From 2-02-FULL-55-14 sp964473365 (GTDB lineage: Bacteria > Bacteroidota > Ignavibacteria > UBA10030), in contig CAYYOV010000019.1 of assembly GCA_964473365.1 (NCBI GenBank), positions 1-61,104 of the forward strand: DNA of 61,104 bases, given 5' to 3'. Below the pieces are notes generated by a model. It had not been told where the DNA came from, did not search any database, and saw only the letters and a list, made by a program, of their open reading frames with translations. The translations under genes and the position numbers were made by a program. This document shows positions 35,412-46,284 of the stretch, piece by piece (positions within the stretch are counted from its first letter, which is position 1; every line of letters starts with the position of its first letter).

Positions 35412-35432
35412 CCGTCCGTGCTTCGGGGACGG
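35412..35432 (-). terminator. Weak hairpin after the NtrC-type regulator
   Basis: CCGTCC (35412-35417) and GGACGG (35427-35432) form a 6-bp stem with a 9-base loop, 26 bases past the regulator stop. The rest of the gap (35179-35458) holds no gene that I can support. Confidence 0.3.
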
Positions 35433-35458
35433 TGGCCCGAGCATCCTTCGGTGCGATG

Positions 35459-36799
<1,341 letters not shown>

Positions 36800-36835
36800 A
36801 CGGTCGGACGGATAGGAGAACGGCGGTGGCGGTGC

Positions 36836-38656
36836 TTAGCTGATCGGGATCGTGAAGGTAAACGTGGTGCCGCGGCCGACCTCGCTCTTGACGGAGATCG
36901 TCCCACCATGCGCTTCGACGACTCCGCGTGCAATCGCGAGCCCGAGGCCCACGCTTCCGGGGTTGAGTTCGTTCCCTTCCTGCACCTGGACGAACTTGTC
37001 GAAGATGTGCTCCAGCTGATCGGCCGGAATGCCCTTGCCGGTATCGGACACGGAGACCACGATACGGTCAGGGTGCTCCGCAGCTGCTACGCGCACGGTC
37101 CCACCGGCTGGCGTGTACCGCAGTGCGTTGCTGACGAGGTTCGATACGACCCAGATGAATTGTCGGCGGTCGACCGGCACCGTCGGCAGCGCATCGGCGA
37201 TGTCCATCTCGAGCCGCAGACCCTTCTCGCTGAACGGCAAACGTACGGGCCGCAATGCTTCGTCAACAAGGTCGCGCAGATGGACGGGTTCCTTGTGGAT
37301 CTCCTGCCTGCCCGATTCGAGACGGGCAAGTTCCAAGAGATCGTGAACAAGTTTCCGGAGGCGTTCGACATCGTCCTTCGATGCGGCGATGAGCTCTCGT
37401 TGACGGTCGGTGAGCCGGCCCAGCACCTCCTGGAGGAGAATGTCGACGCTCATGTTGAGCGAAGTCAGCGGCGTCCGTAGTTCATGCGACACGGTCGCGA
37501 CGAAGTCGGACTTCATACGATCCAGGTCCTTGAAGCGCGTGACATCCTGCAGCAACGTGACAGTCCCTTGCGGCTCCCCCTGCTCGTCCATGATGACTGT
37601 GCGGCGCGGCCGGAAGAAGAGCGTCCGACCTTCCTGCTCCGTAGTCAGAAGCGTTTCTTCCCGGTCCGAGCGGCGGCCCAGCAGAATGTCCATCCATCGT
37701 TCGTCATGCACCACGGCAGCCAGCGTCGATCCTTCCCACGATCGGCGCGGTAGGCTGAAGAGCCGTTCCGCCGCGGCGTTCATCAGAATCACCTGCTGGT
37801 GGTCGTTGGTCACCACGACCGGGTCGGCAATGCTGGCGACGATCGTTTCGGAGCGCTTCTTCTCGGTGATGAGCGTATGGATGTTCGATTCTTCGTAGAG
37901 CCGGAGTCGCTCCGTCATTTTATTGAACTCCATGCTCAGCTCGCCGATCTCGTCGGTCCCCACCACGTCGATCTTCTGGTTCAGACGTCCGCGGCCGATC
38001 AGCCGCACAGACCGCGTGAGCGTTTCCAGCGGTTGCAGCGACCGGATGAACTGACGGCTTGCCATGAAACTGAGGACCACTGCGCCGATCGAGGCCAGGA
38101 TCACGGTCAACATGGCCGCTTTGATCGTCGACCCGAGCTGCTCCTGCGTCTGCGAGATGGCCGCCTGACTCCGTTCCAGCAATTGAAAACAATCTTCCTT
38201 CAGCGATTCTGCGTACGGCCGGACCACCTGGAACTTGTAGGCTGTTGCCAGTGCATTGCCGTTCGGACGTTGGAGAAGGCGGTAGAGCGAGTCAGCATAG
38301 GAGCTGTACAGCCTGTACCGCCGTTCGATCGTGTCGAGGAGGGCCCGGTCGGAGGGATTGAGGATGTTCTTTCGCGCCTCCGCCTGCCAGCCGAGAAAGA
38401 TGCCCCCCGTGGCCGTGAATTGCACGTAGGCCAGGTCGGGATCGTCCAGGAGCATGGCCAGCTGTGCGTTCTCCTGGCGTTCAACGGAACGGACCATATT
38501 CTGCGCGGCCAGCGTGATGCGGAACCAATCCTGAAGAATGGACCCGACCTCGCGGTTTACGACGGAAAAATTGTAGACGGCCACCATGCTCGTCGCAAGA
38601 CCGATGAGCACGACGACGAGGTAGCCGAACGCGATCCGATAGCGAAGGCCTCTCAT
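36836..38656 (-). CDS. Membrane sensor histidine kinase (HAMP-PAS-HisKA-HATPase)
   Basis: 606 residues. TM1 is about 8-30, a periplasmic helical-bundle sensor spans 31-178, TM2 is about 179-200, HAMP about 200-255, PAS about 265-375. His391 in FVATVSHELRTPLTSL is the phosphorylation site, and the ATPase has N-box NLVSNALRY, DTGKGIP and GLGLA. It resembles NtrB/AtoS/KinB-type kinases that pair with NtrC-like regulators. The regulator gene starts 36 bases after its stop, so they form a two-component pair. The signal sensed is unknown. Transcribed divergently from tilS. Confidence 0.92.
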   Translation of the reverse strand: MRGLRYRIAFGYLVVVLIGLATSMVAVYNFSVVNREVGSILQDWFRITLAAQNMVRSVERQENAQLAMLLDDPDLAYVQFTATGGIFLGWQAEARKNILNPSDRALLDTIERRYRLYSSYADSLYRLLQRPNGNALATAYKFQVVRPYAESLKEDCFQLLERSQAAISQTQEQLGSTIKAAMLTVILASIGAVVLSFMASRQFIRSLQPLETLTRSVRLIGRGRLNQKIDVVGTDEIGELSMEFNKMTERLRLYEESNIHTLITEKKRSETIVASIADPVVVTNDHQQVILMNAAAERLFSLPRRSWEGSTLAAVVHDERWMDILLGRRSDREETLLTTEQEGRTLFFRPRRTVIMDEQGEPQGTVTLLQDVTRFKDLDRMKSDFVATVSHELRTPLTSLNMSVDILLQEVLGRLTDRQRELIAASKDDVERLRKLVHDLLELARLESGRQEIHKEPVHLRDLVDEALRPVRLPFSEKGLRLEMDIADALPTVPVDRRQFIWVVSNLVSNALRYTPAGGTVRVAAAEHPDRIVVSVSDTGKGIPADQLEHIFDKFVQVQEGNELNPGSVGLGLAIARGVVEAHGGTISVKSEVGRGTTFTFTIPIS

Positions 38657-38878
38657 CGCGCTTCCCTACGCCGTCGGAAGGTTTCCCGGCGATCGCTCAA
38701 AAACATCATCTCCATCGTGGCGCGCATTGCGTTCCTGGCGGTTCAAACTTGTTCAAAGTACCTCGTTTTGCCGGGAGAGGCAACCTACCTTGTCTTTCGG
38801 GGCCTTTTTCGGTACGTTGACGTGCCACTCGCCTTGGCCGTCAGCGGTCAGGGTTTTTTTGTTCTCCCGTACAGGGCT

Positions 38879-40261
38879 GTGCGAACTCCTCGCGACCCGA
38901 TCCTTCGCCAAGCGTACGACACACTCCGCCGGCTCTTGCCGTCCGGCGGTCATGTGCTCGTGGCGGTGAGCGGCGGACGCGATTCCATGGTCCTCGCCGA
39001 CGTGGTCAGGCGGCTGGCACGATCACTCAGGCTCCGTGTCACCGTCGCGCACGTGCATCATGGCCTGCGTGGCGCTGAAGCGGATGCCGATGAGAGCCTC
39101 GTCCTTCGAACTGCTCGTTCCTGGAAGCTCGCTGCCGTCACTTCGCGCGTGCACACGCGGACGCATCGCATGCGACACCGGGCCAGCCTCGAAGAGGCGG
39201 CCAGGTATGTGCGGTACCGGGCACTGGAGCGCATTCGTCGGACGTGCGGGGCCAACCTGATCTTGACGGCACATCACGCTGACGACCAGGCAGAGACCGT
39301 CCTCCTGCGGGCTGCACGCGGGTCCCAGCGTCGCGGATTGGCCGGCATTTTGCCCGTATTAAAGAGGCCCCCCGTCGCGCGGCCGCTGTTGTCCGTACGG
39401 CGTTCCGACATCGATCGCTATGTTGTCAGGCGTCGCATCCCCTACCGGGACGATGCCTCCAATGCCGACCTGTCGCTTCGTCGCAACTACGTCCGGCGGC
39501 GATCGATGGCCGATGTTGGCCGGACACTCGACATCGAGCCGAACGTCTCGCTCCCGAGATTGGCAGAGGCGGCCCGAGGACTCGGGGAGGCCGTCGAGGG
39601 GATCCTGCGCCACCTCGAGAAACGCGCCCTGAGCTCGTCCAGAAATGTCCATCGGCTTCTGACGGTGGGCTGGAGCGCGTGGCCGGAAGAGATCCAGAAT
39701 GAGATTCTCATCCACTTTCTTCAACGCGGATCGCTCGAACCCACAGACGCAACGTTGACCGCGCTGAAGCGGCTGCTGCTGCTTCCCGTCGGCCGCTGGC
39801 GCCCGTTGGGAGGCAATGTGTGGAGGGTGTACCGCGAACGGGACGGATTGTCCCTGGTTCGATCTGTCAAAGAGATCCGGGCGGCGGTACGACTCCGGCC
39901 TGGGGCGGCCCAGCGGATCCCGGGCGGAACGATCCGGATCTCAAAACCACGCGGCGTGCCAAAGGATTTGAAGACTCCGCCGCACATTGCGTGGGTCGAT
40001 CTCCAGTCGGTCAAGGCCGGTCTGGAGGCGCGATTGTGGCGTCCAGCTGACCGCATGATGCCGCTCGGAATGGCGGCGTCGCGCAAGGTGAGCGACCTGC
40101 TGACCGACCGGAAGGTACCGGCCTACCGCAAGCGCTCCATTCCGGTGGTCGTGAGCGGCAGGCGCATCGTCTGGGTGTGCGGCGTGGGGCTGGATGACCG
40201 GTCAAAGGTACGTCCGGAAACGACAACGGTCCTACAATTCTCCTACCAATCAAACGTCTGA
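38879..40261 (+). CDS. tilS: tRNA(Ile)-lysidine synthetase
   Basis: Converts cytidine 34 of tRNA-Ile(CAU) to lysidine using ATP and lysine. The PP-loop motif is SGGRDSMVL at residues 31-39; HVHHGLRG, TAHHADDQAETVLLRAARGS and NYVRRRSM are further N-domain marks. The C-terminal domain ends with RPADRMMPLGM..RKVSDLLTDRKVPAYRKRSIPVV, the usual TilS tail. 460 residues. The frame stays open far upstream over the opposite-strand kinase gene; GTG at 38879 gives the usual short lead before the PP-loop, GTG at 38822 is an alternative, and neither has a good SD. First of four plus-strand housekeeping genes. Confidence 0.9.
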   Translation: MRTPRDPILRQAYDTLRRLLPSGGHVLVAVSGGRDSMVLADVVRRLARSLRLRVTVAHVHHGLRGAEADADESLVLRTARSWKLAAVTSRVHTRTHRMRHRASLEEAARYVRYRALERIRRTCGANLILTAHHADDQAETVLLRAARGSQRRGLAGILPVLKRPPVARPLLSVRRSDIDRYVVRRRIPYRDDASNADLSLRRNYVRRRSMADVGRTLDIEPNVSLPRLAEAARGLGEAVEGILRHLEKRALSSSRNVHRLLTVGWSAWPEEIQNEILIHFLQRGSLEPTDATLTALKRLLLLPVGRWRPLGGNVWRVYRERDGLSLVRSVKEIRAAVRLRPGAAQRIPGGTIRISKPRGVPKDLKTPPHIAWVDLQSVKAGLEARLWRPADRMMPLGMAASRKVSDLLTDRKVPAYRKRSIPVVVSGRRIVWVCGVGLDDRSKVRPETTTVLQFSYQSNV

Positions 40262-40266
40262 AGAAT

Positions 40267-40815
40267 ATGCCCGACACGATCATCGTCAACAACGAACCCT
40301 TCGACCTCTATATTAGTGCCGAGCAGATCAAGGCCAGGGTCAAGGTGCTGGCGGAGCAGATCAACCGGGACTACGCGGGCAAGGTCCCCATCTTTATTGG
40401 CGTTCTCAACGGTTCCTTCATCTTCATCGGCGACCTCGTGCGCGAGGTGACGGTCGACTGCGAGATCGACTTCATGAAGCTGTCGTCGTATGGCGACGCC
40501 AAGATCTCGTCCGGGCAGGTCAAGATGGTCAAGGAATTGAATTGCCAGGTGACGGGCCGAGATATTATCGTCGTCGAAGACATCGTCGATACCGGACTGT
40601 CCGTAGAATACATTCGAAAACACATCCAGGCGGAGAACCCGGCGTCGCTTCGATTTGTTACCCTTCTGCTGAAGAAGGAGATCGCAAAAACGACCGCCCC
40701 GATCGAATACGTGGGCTTCGAGATCCCGCCCGAGTTCGTCATCGGGTACGGCTTGGACAACGCTCAAAAACTTCGTAATTTGAAGGCCGTTTATCGTCAG
40801 CGCCCCCGCGTCTGA
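40267..40815 (+). CDS. hpt: Hypoxanthine phosphoribosyltransferase
   Basis: Purine-salvage enzyme of 182 residues, the normal length, joining hypoxanthine or guanine with PRPP. The PRPP loop IIVVEDIVDTGLSV lies at residues 100-113, FIGVLNGSFIFIGDL at 43-57, and the base-contact region near VGFEIPPEFVIGYGLD close to the C-terminus. It starts 6 bases after tilS and precedes ftsH, the same tilS-hpt-ftsH order found in many bacteria, which supports all three calls. Confidence 0.95.
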   Translation: MPDTIIVNNEPFDLYISAEQIKARVKVLAEQINRDYAGKVPIFIGVLNGSFIFIGDLVREVTVDCEIDFMKLSSYGDAKISSGQVKMVKELNCQVTGRDIIVVEDIVDTGLSVEYIRKHIQAENPASLRFVTLLLKKEIAKTTAPIEYVGFEIPPEFVIGYGLDNAQKLRNLKAVYRQRPRV

Positions 40816-40847
40816 CAGAGTGTCAGAATGAAAGGAGTAGTGGCAAC

Positions 40848-42908
40848 ATGGCTTCATGGTTGAATGAGGATGGTGATCAGGGAATGAAGGATGGCGGACG
40901 ACGGCGCCCGCCTGCGGGTGGACCGCGTCCTCCGGCCCCCCGACGTCCCCAACGCCCTCGTCCCGATGACGAATCACCCTGGACCAAGTTTGGCCGGGTC
41001 GTGCTGAGCTGGGTGGGCATCATCATGGTGGTCTTCATGGTGATGTGGGTGTTCCGCGCCAGCGAAGAGACCGAGTATGAGGTCAGCTACGGCACCTTCC
41101 AGGACCTGTTGACGCAGCAGAAGTTCTCCGACGCCGTCGTCAAGATCACCGGTTTCAACGTCTACGACTTCCACGGCAAATTGAAGGAGCCGATGGAGAT
41201 CACGACGGCGAGCGGCAAGACGGCGAAGAACGCGACGCGCATCGTCCTGACCCTTCCCTACACCGCGCTCGACAAGGAGCTCGTGACGCAGTGGAGCGCT
41301 CAGGGCCTGAAGTTCAAGGTGGAGAAGGAAGACAACACGTGGCTGAACGCCCTGATCAGCATTCTGCCGTGGGTGCTGTTGTTGGGCATCTGGTTCGTCA
41401 TCTTCAGGCGGATGCAGGGTGGCGGCGGCGCGGGCGGGACCAAGGGGCTCTTCTCATTCGGCAAGAGCCGTGCAAAGCTGCTCACCGAAGGCATGACGCA
41501 CGTGACATTCCAGGACGTCGCCGGGGCCGACGAGGCCAAGGTCGAACTCCAGGAGGTCATCGAATTCCTCAAGGAACCGACGAAATTCCAACGCCTGGGA
41601 GGCAAGATCCCCCGCGGCGTGCTGCTGCTCGGCCCTCCGGGCACGGGCAAGACCCTCCTCGCCCGGGCCGTTGCCGGTGAGGCGGGCGTTCCGTTCTTCT
41701 CGATCAGCGGCGCCGATTTCGTGGAGATGTTCGTGGGCGTTGGTGCGAGCCGCGTTCGCGATCTGTTCGAGCAGGGCAAGAAGAGCGCCCCGTGCATCAT
41801 ATTCATCGACGAGATCGATGCCGTGGGCCGTCATCGCGGGGCAGGTCTGGGTGGCGGACACGATGAGCGGGAGCAAACGCTCAACCAGTTGCTCGTGGAG
41901 ATGGACGGTTTCGAGCAGAACAGCGGCGTGATCATTATCGCCGCGACGAACCGGCCCGACGTTCTCGACCCGGCGCTTCTGCGCCCGGGACGCTTCGACC
42001 GTCAGGTCGTCGTCGACCGGCCCGACGTCAAGGGCCGCGAAGGCATCTTCAAGGTACACACGAAGAACATCCCGCTGTCCGAGGACGTGCGCATCGACAC
42101 GCTTGCGAAGGGGACGCCCGGTCTTTCGGGCGCGGACATCGCGAATCTTGTCAACGAAGCGGCCCTTCTTGCGGCCAGGCAGAACAGCAAGTCGGTCTCC
42201 ATGGCCCATTTCGAAGGGGCCAAAGACAAGGTCATGATGGGGACGGAGCGGAAGTCGATGCTCATCTCCGACCGTGAGAAGAAGGTGACCGCGTATCATG
42301 AGGCCGGTCACGTGCTCGTCGCAAAGTTCCTCCCCGAGGCCGACCCGGTGCACAAGGTCACGATCATTCCGCGGGGACGCGCCCTCGGCGTCACGACGTA
42401 TCTGCCGATCGACGAAAAGCACACATACTCGAAAGAGTACCTCGAGTCGATGATCACGTACGCGCTTGGCGGCCGCGCGGCCGAGAAGCTCGTCTTCAAT
42501 CAGATCACAACGGGCGCCGGCAACGACATCGAGCGCGCCACGGAACTGGCCCGGAAGATGGTCTGCGAGTGGGGCATGAGCGAGAAGCTCGGTCCGCTCG
42601 CATACGGCAACAAGGAAGAGGAGCTCTTCCTGGGCCGCGAGATCACCCGGTCGCGCAACTTTAGCGAGAACACGGCCATCACCATCGACGCCGAGATCCG
42701 CCGGATCGTGTCGACGGCGATGAAGAAGTCGGAGAAGATCCTGAAGGACAACATGGCCGTCCTTCATCGCCTGTCGAACGTCCTGCTCGAACGCGAGATC
42801 CTCGACTCGGACGAAATCGACAAGGTCATGCGCGGCATCGCGCTGCCTCCGGTCGAACGGAGCAGTGACGTCGGTCCAGCCAAGACCGCACAAGAAAAGA
42901 ACCGCTGA
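40848..42908 (+). CDS. ftsH: ATP-dependent zinc metalloprotease FtsH
   Basis: Membrane-anchored AAA+ protease of 686 residues. A Pro/Arg-rich cytoplasmic head (about 1-45) precedes TM1 (about 48-70), a periplasmic domain and TM2 (about 167-188). Walker A GPPGTGKT is at 262-269, Walker B FIDEIDAVG and the second-region-of-homology arginines follow. The zinc site is H484EAGH488 with a downstream Asp. It degrades unneeded membrane proteins and regulators. AAAGGAG lies 12 bases before the ATG. The N-terminal extension with runs of Pro/Arg is longer than in E. coli. Confidence 0.96.
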   Translation: MASWLNEDGDQGMKDGGRRRPPAGGPRPPAPRRPQRPRPDDESPWTKFGRVVLSWVGIIMVVFMVMWVFRASEETEYEVSYGTFQDLLTQQKFSDAVVKITGFNVYDFHGKLKEPMEITTASGKTAKNATRIVLTLPYTALDKELVTQWSAQGLKFKVEKEDNTWLNALISILPWVLLLGIWFVIFRRMQGGGGAGGTKGLFSFGKSRAKLLTEGMTHVTFQDVAGADEAKVELQEVIEFLKEPTKFQRLGGKIPRGVLLLGPPGTGKTLLARAVAGEAGVPFFSISGADFVEMFVGVGASRVRDLFEQGKKSAPCIIFIDEIDAVGRHRGAGLGGGHDEREQTLNQLLVEMDGFEQNSGVIIIAATNRPDVLDPALLRPGRFDRQVVVDRPDVKGREGIFKVHTKNIPLSEDVRIDTLAKGTPGLSGADIANLVNEAALLAARQNSKSVSMAHFEGAKDKVMMGTERKSMLISDREKKVTAYHEAGHVLVAKFLPEADPVHKVTIIPRGRALGVTTYLPIDEKHTYSKEYLESMITYALGGRAAEKLVFNQITTGAGNDIERATELARKMVCEWGMSEKLGPLAYGNKEEELFLGREITRSRNFSENTAITIDAEIRRIVSTAMKKSEKILKDNMAVLHRLSNVLLEREILDSDEIDKVMRGIALPPVERSSDVGPAKTAQEKNR

Positions 42909-42910
42909 AC

Positions 42911-43663
42911 GTGCCGGGCCACACCGAGGCACACGAACCTACGCATCCTCCCACCCCACCGGACCGGCCCGCACAGCCGGCACCGGCGGGTGAGGAGCAC
43001 GAGTTCCACGCCGCGGCGACCATCGACTACCGGTCGGAACTCGTTCGAAAAGCCATCCACCTCTGTTCCCTCTCCATCCCCGTAATCTATACGTTCATCT
43101 CGCGGGACCTGGCGCTGCAACTGTTGATCCCCGTTACGGCTGGCTTTCTGATCGTGGACCTCGCCCGCTACTATCTTCCCCCTGTCGCCCGCCTGTTCTA
43201 CCGGGTCTTCGGGTGGCTTTTGCGGAAACACGAGCAGGATGAGAAGGTCAAGCGGCTGAACGGAGCGACGAACGTCCTCCTCTCGGCCGTCTTGTGCGTG
43301 GTGGTGTTCCCAAAGCTGGTCACGATCACTGCATTCGCCATCCTCATCATTTCCGATTCCACTTCCGCCCTCATCGGCCGCCGATTCGGCCGCAGGCGGT
43401 TCTTCCGGAAAAGTTTCGAAGGGGCGCTGGCCTTTTTCATCTCTGCGATCGTCGTCGTCCTGGCCTCTCCCAAGGCCGGTGCCGGACCCGTCGAATATGT
43501 CCTTGGGATCATCGCTGCTGCATTCGGAGCCGTAGCCGAATCCGCTTCGCCCATCGACGACAATATCGCCGTTCCGATCAGCGTCGGGATCGTATTGTGG
43601 GTCCTGTATGCTCTGTTCCTGCCGGGCGTCGACCTGAGCGGACCGGCCGCTATCTATCCCTAG
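42911..43663 (+). CDS. Dolichol/phytol-kinase-like membrane protein
   Basis: 250 residues starting at GTG 42911, two bases after the ftsH stop. A Pro-rich hydrophilic head (1-35) precedes ELVRKAIHLCSLSIPVIYTF, the typical start of the SEC59/VTE5/CdsA-like kinase family. Seven or so membrane helices follow, with ADA-type motifs: LNGATNVLLSA (about 117), IISDSTSALIGRRFGRR (about 146) and AVAESASPIDDNIAVPI (about 204). Related enzymes use CTP to phosphorylate polyprenols such as dolichol or phytol. A role in recycling isoprenoid alcohols would fit the prenyltransferase and reductase genes at 47-50 kb, but that link is inference. Confidence 0.75.
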   Translation: MPGHTEAHEPTHPPTPPDRPAQPAPAGEEHEFHAAATIDYRSELVRKAIHLCSLSIPVIYTFISRDLALQLLIPVTAGFLIVDLARYYLPPVARLFYRVFGWLLRKHEQDEKVKRLNGATNVLLSAVLCVVVFPKLVTITAFAILIISDSTSALIGRRFGRRRFFRKSFEGALAFFISAIVVVLASPKAGAGPVEYVLGIIAAAFGAVAESASPIDDNIAVPISVGIVLWVLYALFLPGVDLSGPAAIYP

Positions 43664-43699
43664 ATTCAGATCCAGCCGCACCACAGCCCATTCGCTTCA

Positions 43700-44056
43700 T
43701 TAACCCCGAAAGGCATGCTTCAGGTGCCTGACCTCAGGCTTTCCTCCCCGTTCCGCAATCGCGATCACGTCGAACCGACAGGAGACCAGTCCTGTGACCC
43801 GATCCTCGATGTACGCCCGCGCCGCACGACGCAGTTTCTCCTGCTTTGATTCCGTGACGAAGTATTCCGGATCGCCGTATTGGAACGACGAGCGGGCCTT
43901 GACCTCGACGAAGACGAGCTCATCCCCGTCCATCGCGACGATGTCAACCTCAAGATGGTGGTAGCGGTAATTGCGGACCACGATGCGGTAGCCATGCTCC
44001 CGCAGGTAGGCAACAGCCAGATCTTCGCCCCGAAGACCGAGCGTCTGAGCTTCCAT
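43700..44056 (-). CDS. YraN-family (UPF0102) endonuclease-like protein
   Basis: 118 residues from ATG 44056. The family pattern is LGLRGEDLAVAYLREHGYRIVVRNYRY, then EVDIVAMDGDELVFVEVKARSS, with E-x(n)-D...ExK resembling the Holliday-resolvase/PD-(D/E)xK nuclease fold, then KLRRAARAYIEDR. Biological role is unsettled. A longer frame to 44122 adds 22 non-conserved residues; the shorter start has GAGG about 9 bases upstream. It converges on the kinase-like gene with a 36-base gap. Confidence 0.88.
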   Translation of the reverse strand: MEAQTLGLRGEDLAVAYLREHGYRIVVRNYRYHHLEVDIVAMDGDELVFVEVKARSSFQYGDPEYFVTESKQEKLRRAARAYIEDRVTGLVSCRFDVIAIAERGGKPEVRHLKHAFRG

Positions 44057-44135
44057 CAACATCCCCCTCTTCTGATAGGACGACAACGTGACGGCGAAGA
44101 TCCGTCCATCACGCTCGATCACATCGCAAACGCTT

Positions 44136-44336
44136 TCAGGAATTCGTGCTGCCCCGAAGGATGCGCGCCGGCAACAGAATGATCGAACGCAACACCTCGA
44201 AGACTCCTTCTACGGCGATCCCGAGCACGCGGAACGGCAGCAGCAACAACCAGACGATCGGATACAGGATGAGCGCCGCAATCGCCAACGGCCAGCAGAC
44301 GATCAGAAGCAGCAGCCAGAGCAGAAACGTTGCCAT
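44136..44336 (-). CDS. Small hydrophobic membrane protein
   Basis: 66 residues, MATFLLWLLLLIVCWPLAIAAL at the start and a second hydrophobic stretch to residue 38, then an amphipathic tail ending LLPARILRGSTNS. No family recognised. GGAG lies 7 bases before ATG 44336, and two earlier in-frame starts (44339 ATG, 44342 TTG) lie closer to it. Spacing to the YraN gene suggests cotranscription. Its reality rests on SD and membrane pattern. Confidence 0.55.
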   Translation of the reverse strand: MATFLLWLLLLIVCWPLAIAALILYPIVWLLLLPFRVLGIAVEGVFEVLRSIILLPARILRGSTNS

Positions 44337-44413
44337 CATCAAACTCCGGGATGAGTGTCGGCGGATGGATATTGCAGTCTACGGACCCGGGCGTTCTAAG
44401 TTCCGTCCCCGGA

Positions 44414-44460
44414 CACCTTCACCCCACCTACCACCTCTCTCCTCTATCCTCTCATGTGCT
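44414..44460 (-). repeat. Pyrimidine-rich 3' tract after the GH9 gene
   Basis: CACCTTCACCCCACCTACCACC and similar blocks run up to the GH9 stop codon. On the transcript this is a purine-rich tail (GATAGAGGAGAGAGGTGG). It is one of five tracts in the window that abut minus-strand stop codons. Confidence 0.5.
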
Positions 44461-46218
44461 TCATCTCCCGAGAATCGCCAATGCCATGACGAGCGCCGCC
44501 GACGCGTCGATTGTCGGCTCATTCGTCGAGTAGTCGCCATAATCGTCGTGGTAGACCGCCCAGGTGCTCTGGAATCGAGCAAATTCGTCGGGCTCGGTCA
44601 GATGGAGTCCGAGCAGCGAGGAATAGATCGACCCGAACACGGGGCCATCCACCACTGCTCCTGTGGCAACGATCGGATATTTCCGCGTCATGACATGATG
44701 AATGTCCTTCGGCCACGACCCTTCGCTGGGCACGTTGACGACGAAGCTCTGTCCCCATGGATTGCGGCCGAACAGCCAGTCGCGCGACGCAGCTGCAAGG
44801 CGAACGAACCGGTCGTCTCCTCCCATGTGCCGGTAGAACCATTCCTGCAGGACCAGCCCAAGGTTCACATTGTTCGAGACCCAGATCAACGGCACGCCAT
44901 ACCCAAAGGCGTTCTTGGCCGCAGCCCGTTCTGCGCGCTCGAGTCCGCGCGCGTAGTAGGCGCGCAATGAGTCTTGCACGCCTCGAGCCGCATAGCGATA
45001 GAGGGCAAAGTGGCCGGGATTGACGTACGGAAAGTACTCGTAGTGCCTGGCAGAGTCCTTTCCCATCCACGTCGTGTCGGACGCCAGCGCCGACCATCGG
45101 ACGGCGTCGTCGAGATAGCGCCGCTCGTTCGTGAGCCCGTAGAGCTCCGCCGCTCCCCATTCCATGTCGTCGTGCCACGTGATCTCGTGAAACCGGTACG
45201 AGGCTCGGTTCGGTACGGACTCCGATGTACCGGGCTTCGACAACCCAAGCTCGTAGAGGTCGCGTGCCCGTTCAGCCAACCGCCGCGCGAAGTCCGCGTC
45301 CCATCGGTGCGTTCTCCAGAGGCGTGCGCCGAGGGCCATCACGGCCGCCGACCGTCCGGCCACGTTCGCGACTCCCGTGGATGTATTCTGGTATTTGCCC
45401 AGTCCCTGCGGGGCACCAGTTGCCGGGTAGACGGGCCGGCCGTTCGCCTTCCCCCATCCGTAGTCCGTGGTATCGCGCCACGGGAATTTGGCGTAGATGT
45501 GGTCGCGATCGTCTGCCACCTGGTGGTAGAGCACGCCGGGGGCCGGCGCAAGCTTGAGCATCCATTCCAATCCCCACCGCGCCTCGTCCATCACGTCCGG
45601 AACTCCGTTCGGACCAGGACGTCCATGGCCGTCCACTGCATCCCGCCACGATCCCGCCCCCTGTTCATAGGCCATCATGAGCAATCCGGTGGTGTAGCTC
45701 GTGGAGATGAGGAACCGCAGGTAGTCGGACGCGTCATGGTATCCGCCGCTGGCATCGACGCGCGTTCCCGCGCCCGGTCCGTCAACGATCACCCCGTCGG
45801 TCGTGTGGCAAACGGTATCGTAGACGGGGTTGTAGCCGCATCGCTGCTGGGCAAGGTAGTATAGCGGCGCTTCTTTGTAGCGATCATACGTGCCAGCGCC
45901 CACCGTAAATGATGCGCTTTGATCTCCCGAGAGCTCGACCGTATACCGGCCCGGCGCCGTGACGAAGGTGAGATCGATCGAATACGTATACGGAAAAGAA
46001 CCGTACGACGGGCCAGAAGCTCCGAGCGGAACCGACCCGACGGCGCCCGGAGCGCCCACGGATGTCACAGTCGCCAGCTGACCGCTGAGATCCTCCGTGG
46101 CCATGATCACGGCGGATTTTCGGTCCGAGGGGAGGAAGCCAAGCTGAGAGATCCGTATGACGGGCTGGGCGAATACCTCAGCTCCGAGCGCGACCACAAC
46201 CGAGACGACAACAATCAT
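44461..46218 (-). CDS. Glycoside hydrolase family 9 enzyme with N-terminal CelD-N Ig-like domain
   Basis: 585 residues, exported (signal peptide ends EVFAQ, residue 18). Residues 19-108 form the Ig-like CelD-N domain (IRISQLGFLPSDRKSAVI). The (alpha/alpha)6 GH9 domain follows, with the nucleophile-water aspartates in DASGGYHDASDYLRF (Asp162, Asp165) and the general acid in DYSTNEPTIDASAAL near residue 566. GRNPWGQSFV is another GH9 mark. Likely an endo- or exo-beta-glucanase acting on plant or microbial glucans, periplasmic or secreted; no T9SS tail or carbohydrate-binding module is present. ATG 46218 or 46224 is possible. It stands alone. Confidence 0.9.
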   Translation of the reverse strand: MIVVVSVVVALGAEVFAQPVIRISQLGFLPSDRKSAVIMATEDLSGQLATVTSVGAPGAVGSVPLGASGPSYGSFPYTYSIDLTFVTAPGRYTVELSGDQSASFTVGAGTYDRYKEAPLYYLAQQRCGYNPVYDTVCHTTDGVIVDGPGAGTRVDASGGYHDASDYLRFLISTSYTTGLLMMAYEQGAGSWRDAVDGHGRPGPNGVPDVMDEARWGLEWMLKLAPAPGVLYHQVADDRDHIYAKFPWRDTTDYGWGKANGRPVYPATGAPQGLGKYQNTSTGVANVAGRSAAVMALGARLWRTHRWDADFARRLAERARDLYELGLSKPGTSESVPNRASYRFHEITWHDDMEWGAAELYGLTNERRYLDDAVRWSALASDTTWMGKDSARHYEYFPYVNPGHFALYRYAARGVQDSLRAYYARGLERAERAAAKNAFGYGVPLIWVSNNVNLGLVLQEWFYRHMGGDDRFVRLAAASRDWLFGRNPWGQSFVVNVPSEGSWPKDIHHVMTRKYPIVATGAVVDGPVFGSIYSSLLGLHLTEPDEFARFQSTWAVYHDDYGDYSTNEPTIDASAALVMALAILGR

Positions 46219-46246
46219 TCTCATAGCCTCACCAGGAAAGAATAGC

Positions 46247-46264
46247 CGCAAGGAACGCAAAGAA
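46247..46264 (+). repeat. Copy of the CCGCAAAGAACGCAAAG repeat, left of the GxxExxY gene
   Basis: GCCGCAAGGAACGCAAAG lies about 30 bases upstream of the GH9 start and about 20 bases past the GxxExxY stop. It is in inverted orientation to the copy at 46767-46784, so the two enclose the GxxExxY gene. Confidence 0.7.
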
Positions 46265-46284
46265 CACTTCCGCGACACGTCACG

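Noticed and set aside
37799..38878. Long N-terminal extension of tilS
   Set aside because: It lies wholly antisense to the kinase gene or in the divergent gap; TilS proteins start 20-30 residues before the PP-loop.
41454..42932. Minus-strand frame of 492 codons over ftsH
   Set aside because: FtsH on the plus strand is complete; the antisense translation shows no motif.
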